In this document: positions 1 to 5,686 of the stretch, in pieces
Numbering within the stretch: position 1 is the first letter of the stretch
Layout of the letters: the number at the start of each line of letters is the position of its first letter
NCBI GenBank assembly: GCA_945788455.1
Contig: CALZMC010000016.1
Span: forward strand, 1-8,688
Origin: an uncultured Clostridia bacterium
GTDB lineage: Bacteria; Bacillota; Clostridia; Oscillospirales; Acutalibacteraceae
Length of the DNA stretch: 8,688 nucleotides
Direction: 5' to 3'
The notes under the pieces: model-generated
What the model was told of the DNA's origin: nothing
The model's database searches: none
The model's input: the letters and a program-made list of their open reading frames with translations, nothing else
Made by a program: the position numbers and the translations under genes

Positions 1-20
1 TGTGCAACCGTCATAATAAA

Positions 21-56
21 AGACCTAATCATCAAGTGATTAGGCCTCAATTTTTT
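21..56. terminator. Intrinsic terminator, probably bidirectional, overlapping the tadA 3' end
   Basis: CCTAATCA (24-31) and TGATTAGG (37-44) form a perfect 8-bp stem with a 5-nt loop. The stem can extend by two more pairs (21-22 with 46-47) across one A-C mismatch. On the plus strand it is followed by a six-T run at 51-56. On the minus strand it is followed by TCTTTTATTAT (23-13), so it can end tadA transcription. The tadA stop codon (40-42) lies inside the stem. In plus frame 2 a TAA stands at 14-16, so a convergent gene could end just left of the hairpin, but too little of it is visible to call. Confidence 0.75.
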
Positions 57-498
57 GTTTTCTTAAATTTTTAAAAAAATCAGTCAATAGATTTGTACAT
101 TCATCATACATTACATTTTTAACAACTTTCGGCTTATGATTGAACGGCAGAGAATTAAAATCCACCACCGAGCCAAAGCACCCTGTCTTGTAATCGCTTG
201 CGCCAAAATATACTGTCTTAATTCTCGAATTCACTATTGCTCCCGCACACATCGGACACGGCTCCAAGGTAACATAAAGCTCACATTCCCAAAGTCGCCA
301 GCCACCGAGATTTTTGCAGGCGTTATCTATTGCCTCAAGCTCTGCGTGATAGAGTGCATTTTTTTCAATCTCTCGCCTGTTTCTGCCCTCGCCTACTATT
401 TTGCCGTTTCTCACTACTACTGCGCCGACAGGCACCTCTCCCTCCTCGGCAGAGATACGAGCAAGCTCAATAGATCTTTTCATAAACATATTTTTCAT
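40..498 (-). CDS. tadA: tRNA-specific adenosine deaminase TadA
   Basis: This 152-residue protein is a full-length member of the cytidine/deoxycytidylate deaminase fold family. TadA converts adenosine to inosine at the wobble position 34 of tRNA-Arg(ACG), which lets that tRNA read CGU, CGC and CGA. The zinc-site motifs are visible: H51-A-E53, giving a zinc-binding His and the catalytic proton-shuttling Glu, and P80-C-P-M-C84, giving the two zinc-binding Cys. The VPVGAVVV segment near residue 22 is typical of TadA. A Shine-Dalgarno-like AAGGG lies inside the end of the upstream CPBP gene, 6 nt before the chosen ATG. Met4 and Met6 are possible later starts. It is the last gene of the minus-strand operon, starting 2 nt after the preceding stop, so translational coupling is likely. 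A guanine deaminase or other small deaminase is the alternative, but the motif context and length favour TadA. Confidence 0.95.
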   Translation of the reverse strand: MKNMFMKRSIELARISAEEGEVPVGAVVVRNGKIVGEGRNRREIEKNALYHAELEAIDNACKNLGGWRLWECELYVTLEPCPMCAGAIVNSRIKTVYFGASDYKTGCFGSVVDFNSLPFNHKPKVVKNVMYDECTNLLTDFFKNLRKQKIEA

Positions 499-500
499 AA

Positions 501-1517
501 TCAGCCCTTAATAGTAGCAATAGTTAAGTAAATCAAAATGATAAACGGAAGAATCATACCGGGAAATAGGAATGACGAAAACTTTTCGCCGTTTGTTAAA
601 ACAGAGTTGCTTTCCTTTTTTCCCTTTGCAAACTCTCCCTTTGAGAACAAGCCGATAGTCATAACAGCTCCAAGCACGCCCCAAACGATGTATGAAATCA
701 AAATAGCATAGGTGCTGTATTTTTCGCCGAGCGAATATGAGGTAATTGTACTGAATACAGATATTCCGTTATTAAATCCGTGAATAAAAATAGCAGGAAC
801 AATGCTATTTGTCTTTACAGTAACGTATCCAAGTATCAAACCGATAGTAAATGCAAATATGAACTGAGGTACATTTCCGTGCATTAAGCCGAAAACAATG
901 CTGACAGCGAAAACGGCAAATCCCTTTCCGTACTTTCGAAGAAGCTGAAGCGAGCAGCATCTCATTGCAAGCTCCTCGCATATCGCAGGAACAACAGCAA
1001 GGCTTAAAATTTGCAATAAGCAAGCCCAAATATTGTTCGGGTCGCTAAGCTCATTTGACTCCATATTTACATTAAAAAGCTCGTTAAAGAAAGCGATTAG
1101 AAATGAGCATACAATATTTGCAACAACACAACAGCCCATTCCAAAGCTTATCCACATAAAGCTTCTTTTTGCACTGATTGCATTATTAGGAATAATGGGA
1201 TACTCGTATTTCCTTTTGTTCACGAGTGCCATAATAGCAAAAGGCACAAGCACTGCACAAAATGATACAAAAAATATCGTTGCACCGCTTTCAAAGACAG
1301 GACTGCTATTAAAAAGCTCATAATATCCTGCCTTTTGTAGCGCCTGAACAAATAAAAGCTGAACGGCAAGATACGCAATAATTGCGCACCCCATAGAAGA
1401 GCTGATTTTTCTGATTTCACGCTTTTCTTTTTTTATCTGCATTTCGCGCTCGGCTAATCTTGATTTCTCCTCTATCACATTACTATTTCCAAATGGGTTA
1501 TAATAATATTGTGACAT
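501..1517 (-). CDS. CPBP-family intramembrane glutamic endopeptidase homologue (CAAX/Abi type)
   Basis: This 338-residue polytopic membrane protein carries the CPBP (CAAX protease and bacteriocin-processing) signature. E181-E182-xxx-R186 is followed by F209-xxx-H213 and then H246-xxx-N250, all within or beside hydrophobic segments, as expected for the Rce1-like catalytic core. The N-terminal 40 residues are charged and probably cytosolic (residues 18-38 rich in K, R and E). About seven or eight hydrophobic stretches follow, beginning near residue 42, and the last lies near the C-terminus. Family members act as intramembrane proteases, often with unknown substrates; some give bacteriocin self-immunity or process peptides. 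No substrate can be assigned here, since no bacteriocin precursor or sensor gene lies nearby. Its start overlaps the galU stop by one base (TAATG), so expression is probably coupled to galU. Confidence 0.88.
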   Translation of the reverse strand: MSQYYYNPFGNSNVIEEKSRLAEREMQIKKEKREIRKISSSMGCAIIAYLAVQLLFVQALQKAGYYELFNSSPVFESGATIFFVSFCAVLVPFAIMALVNKRKYEYPIIPNNAISAKRSFMWISFGMGCCVVANIVCSFLIAFFNELFNVNMESNELSDPNNIWACLLQILSLAVVPAICEELAMRCCSLQLLRKYGKGFAVFAVSIVFGLMHGNVPQFIFAFTIGLILGYVTVKTNSIVPAIFIHGFNNGISVFSTITSYSLGEKYSTYAILISYIVWGVLGAVMTIGLFSKGEFAKGKKESNSVLTNGEKFSSFLFPGMILPFIILIYLTIATIKG

Positions 1518-2392
1518 TAATCTAAATCCTTTGCAATTTCTTTAATATAAGCCTTTAGCTCATCCTTTGTTTCAGGATGCTCAAGACCAACCTCAATGTT
1601 AGCCTGAAGAATACCGAACTTGTTGCCCATATCGTAGCGGGTACCCTCGTAATCAACAGCAACAACACCCTTAGTTTGAGCAAGAGTCTTCATAGCATCT
1701 GTTAGCTGAAGCTCGTTGCCTGCACCGAGTGGAGTCTCCTCAAGAATATCAAAGATTTCAGGTGGCATAACAACACGGCCTAAAATCGAGTAGTTAGACA
1801 TAATCTGGTCCTCTGACGGCTTTTCAATCATATCTGTACAGTTAAAGCAGTTGTCTTCAATATGATCTACTGCAAGTGAACAATACTTTGTGATTGCTTT
1901 TCCCGGAACCTCTTTAACACCAACAGTACCCTTGCCGTACTTTTCATAAGCATCGCATAGCTGCTTTGTTACAGGTGTTTTTGACAGAATAACATCATCT
2001 CCATAGAGGACAGCAAACGGCTCATTGCCGACAAAGCTCTTTGCACAAAGAACTGCGTGACCGAGTCCCTTTGTCTCCTTTTGACGAATGAAATAGATGT
2101 TACCGAAGTTTGAGCAAGCAACAACATCATCGTAAATCTTCTTTTTGCTCTCGTTACCCTCAAGCTTTGTCTCAAGCTCGAATGCGTGGTCAAAGTGGTC
2201 CTCAATAGCACCCTTGCCGCGATTTGTGATGATAAGCACGTCCTCAATACCTGATGCGAAAGCCTCCTCAACAATGTACTGAATTGCAGGCTTATCAACA
2301 ATGTTTAGCATTTCCTTTGGAACTGCCTTTGATGCAGGAAGCACTCTTGTGCCCATACCTGCTGCCGGAATAATAGCCTTCTTTACTTTCAT
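1517..2392 (-). CDS. galU: UTP--glucose-1-phosphate uridylyltransferase GalU
   Basis: GalU makes UDP-glucose and pyrophosphate from UTP and glucose-1-phosphate in the cytosol. UDP-glucose feeds glycolipid, teichoic acid, capsule and galactose pathways. The 291-residue length is normal for bacterial GalU. The N-terminal nucleotidyltransferase signature is present at residues 7-29 (IPAAGMGTR, then LPASKAVPKEML). It is followed by VDKPAIQYIVEEA and by TNRGKGAIEDHFD, both hallmark GalU stretches. VLYGDDVI near residue 130 supplies the metal and sugar-phosphate site acidic residues. The near-consensus AGGAGG (complement of 2402-2407) lies 9 nt upstream of the ATG, supporting this start. It is the second gene of the operon, 29 bp after the zinc-finger gene, and shares a TAATG stop-start overlap with the CPBP gene. 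A glucose-1-phosphate thymidylyltransferase is less likely given the PKEML and RGKGAIEDHFD motifs. Confidence 0.96.
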   Translation of the reverse strand: MKVKKAIIPAAGMGTRVLPASKAVPKEMLNIVDKPAIQYIVEEAFASGIEDVLIITNRGKGAIEDHFDHAFELETKLEGNESKKKIYDDVVACSNFGNIYFIRQKETKGLGHAVLCAKSFVGNEPFAVLYGDDVILSKTPVTKQLCDAYEKYGKGTVGVKEVPGKAITKYCSLAVDHIEDNCFNCTDMIEKPSEDQIMSNYSILGRVVMPPEIFDILEETPLGAGNELQLTDAMKTLAQTKGVVAVDYEGTRYDMGNKFGILQANIEVGLEHPETKDELKAYIKEIAKDLD

Positions 2393-2421
2393 AGTTTAAC
2401 TCCTCCTATAAAGAAATTTAT

Positions 2422-3390
2422 TTATAATCTTTGAATTAACGAAACAATTATATCAAGCGACATCATAGCAATCAACGGTGTAAATATACTTGTGCCGCCA
2501 AGCTTTCCGAGATAAAGCTTTTTCATTTGCTCTTGGGATAAATTTGTGCTGACACTAAACAGCGGATTTTGATTAAATGAGCCACCGTTTTTTAGCTTTT
2601 CGTCAACATTGTCAAGAGTTTTAAGAACCTTTATTCTGTATAATTTATCGGCAAAGAGTGCGATAATCGTACGAAGAACCAAATTACAGACAATGATAAT
2701 ATTGAACATAGGCTTTATGCCGTTAGCAATATCCAAAAGCTCTGCAGACGGATTAGCCATCATATTCATAAGCTCACTGTAATTGCCGGCATTACTTGTG
2801 ATAAACTGTGCATAAGCGTTATACTGCTCTGCATAAAATCCCATCGCAAAAAGCTGAACTATAAGGCTGAGCGCAAGAAAAACTATACCGGGAGCAATCA
2901 TTTTTCTGAAAAACAGATAATACGGACCGAATATAAATGCGCTCCAATTCCAAGAGATATTTTTATTTCTCTTGAATTTTGGAATAAATCTTTGAGTATT
3001 TGTTCTAACAACGGCGGCAACATCGCCTATCTTTTTTCCGTCAATAGTTTCTTCACTGTTGTCATATGCCGTGTCAGTCTTGAACTGTGACATAAAATCA
3101 GGCATAGGCGATGTATCATTTTCGTTATCGCTACGTGAGTCTTCGCCGTTTGGCTGATAATACACACTGCCCTGAACCGTGTCATTAGGCGATTTATCGG
3201 CATCCTTTTGCTCACTGATATATTCGTACTCAAAGCCCTCGCTGTGCTTATCACTGTTAGCACAATGACCGAGACTGTTGTAGCATTCTCTGTGATGAGG
3301 AGTACCGCAATCGGGACATATTACTATATCATCATTATCAGTAAAAAATTTGTCACATACGGGACACTTTTCATTTTTCTGAAAAATCAT
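2422..3390 (-). CDS. Membrane protein with N-terminal RING-like zinc finger and DUF2628 domain
   Basis: The 322-residue protein has two parts. Residues 9-43 hold a treble-clef/RING-like zinc site (C9-x2-C12, C25-x2-C28, H33-x2-C36, plus C43), resembling the prokaryotic RING finger family. Residues 48-120 are an acidic, polar linker likely to be disordered. Residues 121-200 match the DUF2628 pattern: a DVAAVV element, then W147-N-W followed by S-A-F-I-F-G-P-Y-Y-L-F-F-R-K-M (150-164), then a hydrophobic helix (about 166-186). Further membrane segments lie at about 227-247 and 302-320. The C-terminal membrane part would anchor the protein with the finger in the cytosol. The function is unknown; neither ligase activity nor an ion-transport role can be claimed. 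The start is supported by AAAGGAAA (complement of 3396-3403) upstream of the ATG. It is the first gene of the minus-strand operon with galU. Confidence 0.82.
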   Translation of the reverse strand: MIFQKNEKCPVCDKFFTDNDDIVICPDCGTPHHRECYNSLGHCANSDKHSEGFEYEYISEQKDADKSPNDTVQGSVYYQPNGEDSRSDNENDTSPMPDFMSQFKTDTAYDNSEETIDGKKIGDVAAVVRTNTQRFIPKFKRNKNISWNWSAFIFGPYYLFFRKMIAPGIVFLALSLIVQLFAMGFYAEQYNAYAQFITSNAGNYSELMNMMANPSAELLDIANGIKPMFNIIIVCNLVLRTIIALFADKLYRIKVLKTLDNVDEKLKNGGSFNQNPLFSVSTNLSQEQMKKLYLGKLGGTSIFTPLIAMMSLDIIVSLIQRL

Positions 3391-3420
3391 TATATTTTCC
3401 TTTCCAATTTGTTATCTTAT

Positions 3421-3450
3421 ATTATACATTAATTTACCACAATAAATCAA
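3421..3450 (-). promoter_or_regulatory. Candidate sigma-A promoter for the minus-strand galU operon
   Basis: Read on the minus strand, TTGATT (complement of 3445-3450) is followed after 18 nt by TATAAT (complement of 3421-3426). This predicts a transcript starting near 3414, about 24 nt ahead of the zinc-finger gene ATG at 3390. The -10 box is perfect and the -35 box matches four of six consensus positions. The region is very AT-rich, so chance matches are possible. Confidence 0.55.
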
Positions 3451-3486
3451 CAATTTAATTAAAATATTATTAACTGATTTTTAATA

Positions 3487-3515
3487 TTGAAAAATTTTTC
3501 ATTGTTGTATATAAT
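3487..3515 (+). promoter_or_regulatory. Candidate sigma-A promoter for prfB
   Basis: TTGAAA (3487-3492), a 17-nt spacer and a perfect TATAAT (3510-3515) predict a start near 3522, leaving a leader of about 27 nt. GAGGT at 3538-3542, 6 nt before the prfB ATG, serves as ribosome binding site. The inverted repeat AATATTG-A-CAATATT (3513-3527) overlaps the -10 box and the predicted start point. Confidence 0.65.
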
Positions 3516-3548
3516 ATTGACAATATTGAGATAAATTGAGGTTATACT

Positions 3549-4664
3549 ATGATTGAATATGAGGAATTAAAATTTAGACTGTTAGAGTCTGAGCCGACTA
3601 TCAAAAATTTAAAGGAGGCACTTGCTATCGACAGTCTTATCGGCGAGGTCGAAAGGCTTGAGAAATTGAGTGCTGCTCCCGATTTTTGGGACGATATGGA
3701 AAACAGCCAAAAAACGATGCAAAAAATCGGCTCGCTAAAATCAAAAATATCATCGTACGAGAATGTAAAAAAGGACTATGAGGATACTCTTGTTATGATT
3801 GAGCTTGGAGACGAGGAGGAGGACGCTGACCTGCTCGAAGACTGTACAAGTGCCGTTGACGAACTCGAAAAAAGGCTTGAATCACTTACTCTTTCTACAC
3901 TGCTCAGTGGCGAATATGACAGCAAAAATGCGCTTTTAACATTCCACGCAGGTGCAGGCGGAACAGAGGCACAGGACTGGGCAGAAATGCTGTTTAGAAT
4001 GTATAACCGTTGGGGCGAAAGACACGGCTACAAGGTGTCAACTCTTGACTATCTTGACGGCGATGTTGCAGGTGTAAAGAGTGCAACAATATTAGTCGAG
4101 GGCGAAAATGCGTACGGCTACCTAAAGGGCGAAATGGGAATTCACAGACTTGTTCGCGTATCTCCTTTCGACAGCTCCGGCAGACGTCACACATCGTTCG
4201 CATCTCTTGAGGTTATGCCCGAAATTGACGATGATATTAATGTAGAAATTCGTGACGAGGACATAAAAATGGACGTGTACAGAGCATCGGGTGCAGGAGG
4301 TCAAAAGGTTAACAAAACCTCATCTGCCGTGCGTCTTACACACATTCCGACAGGAATTGTCGTATCATGCCAAATCGAACGAAGCCAGCACCAAAACCGT
4401 GAGGTTGCAATGCGTATGCTAAAATCAAAGCTTGTCGAAATCAAGGAACGCGAAAACCTTGAACGTATTGAGGACATCAAGGGCGACCAAAAGGAAATCG
4501 CTTGGGGAAGCCAAATCCGTTCATACGTATTTATGCCATACACCATGGCAAAGGACCATCGCACTAACTTTGAAATGGGTAATATTAACGCTGTTATGGA
4601 CGGCGATATTGACGGCTTTATCAATGCATACCTAAAAATGAAATCGGTTGAAGGTGCCGAATAG
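3549..4664 (+). CDS. prfB: Peptide chain release factor 2 (RF2), read without a programmed frameshift
   Basis: RF2 recognises UGA and UAA stop codons and triggers release of the finished peptide on the ribosome. The 371-residue length is full for the family. Visible motifs are PDFWDD (44-49), HAGAGGTEAQDWAEML (133-148), the S205-P-F207 stop-recognition tripeptide that marks RF2 rather than RF1, SSGRRHTSF (209-217), and the catalytic G250-G-Q252 within SGAGGQKVNKT. The N-terminal helical domain is complete. Most bacterial prfB genes have an in-frame TGA near codon 26 that is bypassed by +1 shifting. Here codons 24-28 read GCA CTT GCT ATC GAC, so the gene is one continuous frame, though an AGGAGG remains at 3613-3618, two bases before the CTT. 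This suggests loss of autoregulation by frameshifting. The gene is transcribed divergently from the galU operon. Confidence 0.97.
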   Translation: MIEYEELKFRLLESEPTIKNLKEALAIDSLIGEVERLEKLSAAPDFWDDMENSQKTMQKIGSLKSKISSYENVKKDYEDTLVMIELGDEEEDADLLEDCTSAVDELEKRLESLTLSTLLSGEYDSKNALLTFHAGAGGTEAQDWAEMLFRMYNRWGERHGYKVSTLDYLDGDVAGVKSATILVEGENAYGYLKGEMGIHRLVRVSPFDSSGRRHTSFASLEVMPEIDDDINVEIRDEDIKMDVYRASGAGGQKVNKTSSAVRLTHIPTGIVVSCQIERSQHQNREVAMRMLKSKLVEIKERENLERIEDIKGDQKEIAWGSQIRSYVFMPYTMAKDHRTNFEMGNINAVMDGDIDGFINAYLKMKSVEGAE

Positions 4665-4697
4665 GTCGGTTTTCAAAATTAAATATTTCCAAAAATA

Positions 4698-4703
4698 TAT
4701 AAT
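4698..4703 (+). promoter_or_regulatory. Possible -10 element upstream of the deacetylase gene
   Basis: A perfect TATAAT stands in the prfB-deacetylase gap. No convincing -35 box lies 16-18 nt upstream (4674-4680 is CAAAATT). If used, transcription would begin near 4710, within the 5' arm of the hairpin at 4705-4731. I see no clear SigF- or SigG-type sporulation promoter here, although the PdaA family is often under forespore control. The call is weak because the stretch is AT-rich. Confidence 0.3.
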
Positions 4704-4704
4704 T

Positions 4705-4738
4705 CCCTCTTGATAATAATAATCAAGGGGGTATTTTT
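4705..4738 (+). terminator. Terminator-like hairpin whose 3' arm contains the deacetylase ribosome binding site
   Basis: CCCTCTTGAT (4705-4714) and ATCAAGGGGG (4722-4731) pair over 10 bp with one G-U wobble around a 7-nt AATAATA loop. The U-rich TATTTTT (4732-4738) follows at once, the layout of an intrinsic terminator for prfB 41 nt after its stop. The same 3' arm contains AAGGGGG (4725-4731), the only Shine-Dalgarno-like sequence for the gene starting at 4739, with a 7-nt spacing. The structure may therefore end prfB transcripts, mask the ribosome binding site on read-through RNA, or both. Confidence 0.65.
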
Positions 4739-5575
4739 ATGAAAAAAATTCTTATAACAATTTTGTGCTTAGGTATGCTGACGGCTTGCACTGCAAATAC
4801 AAATAACAATAATGAGGCTCAAACAACGAATACGACCGAAACGACTACCGGCGCTGCAAACCAAACGCCTGAAATAACAGGCTTAGGCAGTCAATATTAC
4901 AGCACCGAAAAGGTCATTTGGGGACCGGGACGTGCCGACAATCATCAGCGACCGACCGACCCTGTAAATCTTCAGGAAAGCTATGGAAGGCTTGGCGCTC
5001 AGTTCATTATGAATGACGACAAATTCATCTGTCTAACCTTTGACGAGGGGTACGAAAACGGCTATACACCTAAGATTTTAGACACGCTCAAGGAGAAGGA
5101 TGTTAAGGCAATTTTCTTCGTTACCTACGATTTTGTTAAGGACAATCCAAAGCTGATTGAACGTATGATTGACGAGGGCCACATTATCGGCAATCACACT
5201 TATCGTCACTACACAATGGACGAGGTTTCGCAGGAGGAAGCAACTGAGGAGATTGAATTTCTTGACAAATATATGAAAGAAAACTTCAAATACCGTATGA
5301 CCTTGTTTAGATTTCCAAAGGGAGAATTCAGCGAAAACACTCTTGCTCTCGCCGATGAGCTCGGATATAAAAGCGTGTTCTGGAGCTTTGCGTATGCCGA
5401 CTGGGACCAAAATAATCCTGCCGACCCAAAGGAAGCATTTGACACCATTACGACCTATACGCACAACGGCGAAATTATGCTTCTTCACGCAGTCAGCCAA
5501 ACTAATGCCGACATACTCGGCGATGTAATTGACGAGGTAAGAAATCAGGGCTACGAATTTACGGTGGAAATTTAA
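4739..5575 (+). CDS. pdaA: Lipoprotein polysaccharide deacetylase, PdaA (delta-lactam de-N-acetylase) type
   Basis: This 278-residue exported enzyme begins with a lipoprotein signal peptide ending in the lipobox L14-T-A-C17, so it should be anchored to the outer face of the membrane. An N/T-rich linker (18-45) follows. The NodB-type carbohydrate esterase 4 domain spans about 94-275: motif 1 T100-F-D-E-G104 followed by YENGYTPK, motif 2 H153-T-Y-R-H157 (metal-binding histidines), motif 3 R191-F-P-K-G195, motif 4 around D221-W, and motif 5 L248-L-H250. The YENGYTPK, GEFSE and VFWSFAYADW stretches resemble PdaA, which removes acetyl groups from muramic acid on the way to muramic delta-lactam in spore cortex. 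Two deviations stand out: Glu103 where the family usually has Asp (or Asn in PdaA), and Phe192 in motif 3. General peptidoglycan deacetylase activity remains possible. The ribosome binding site lies inside a hairpin. Confidence 0.85.
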   Translation: MKKILITILCLGMLTACTANTNNNNEAQTTNTTETTTGAANQTPEITGLGSQYYSTEKVIWGPGRADNHQRPTDPVNLQESYGRLGAQFIMNDDKFICLTFDEGYENGYTPKILDTLKEKDVKAIFFVTYDFVKDNPKLIERMIDEGHIIGNHTYRHYTMDEVSQEEATEEIEFLDKYMKENFKYRMTLFRFPKGEFSENTLALADELGYKSVFWSFAYADWDQNNPADPKEAFDTITTYTHNGEIMLLHAVSQTNADILGDVIDEVRNQGYEFTVEI

Positions 5576-5603
5576 AAAAATTTGTTAATTTTCAATTTTG
5601 GTA

Positions 5604-5632
5604 TTGTTATAAACCTATATATAATATATAAT
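5604..5632 (+). promoter_or_regulatory. Candidate sigma-A promoter of the mreBCD-PBP cluster
   Basis: TTGTTA (5604-5609), an exact 17-nt spacer and a perfect TATAAT (5627-5632) predict a start near 5639 and a leader of about 48 nt. A second TATAAT overlaps at 5620-5625. The position rules out the in-frame TTG at 5582 as the mreB start, because that codon lies upstream of the promoter. No convincing terminator separates the deacetylase from this promoter, so read-through may add to expression. Confidence 0.65.
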
Positions 5633-5686
5633 AAAGACAACTATATGGTTTTAACAATACCATTCTTGAAAGTGAGAGATACATAT

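Noticed and set aside
136..531. Open plus-strand frame of 131 codons opposite tadA
   Set aside because: It is antisense to a clearly conserved deaminase, has no matching ribosome binding site or recognisable domain, and has the composition expected of a reverse-complement shadow.
501..1517. The CPBP gene as a bacteriocin immunity or phage-defence (Abi) gene
   Set aside because: No bacteriocin precursor, transporter or defence gene lies beside it; the neighbours are galU and tadA, so a specific immunity role is not supported.
3517..3547. A second prfB promoter using the perfect TTGACA at 3517-3522
   Set aside because: The only -10-like sequence downstream (TTATAC, 3542-3547) needs a 19-nt spacer and would start the transcript inside the coding region.
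5078..5500. Open minus-strand frame of 140 codons opposite the deacetylase
   Set aside because: The plus-strand protein has all five CE4 motifs in order, and the antisense frame shows no recognisable family or start signal.
5577..5593. AT-only hairpin AAAATT-TGTT-AATTTT after the deacetylase stop as a terminator
   Set aside because: The stem has six A-T pairs only and no G-C pairs, so it would be too weak to act as an intrinsic terminator; such repeats are expected by chance in this AT-rich gap.
5582..5686. In-frame upstream extension of mreB to a TTG at 5582 or an ATG at 5645, giving up to 35 extra residues
   Set aside because: The extension is not MreB-like, the TTG lies upstream of the good promoter at 5604-5632, and the ATG at 5645 has no ribosome binding site and would sit only a few bases from the predicted transcript start.
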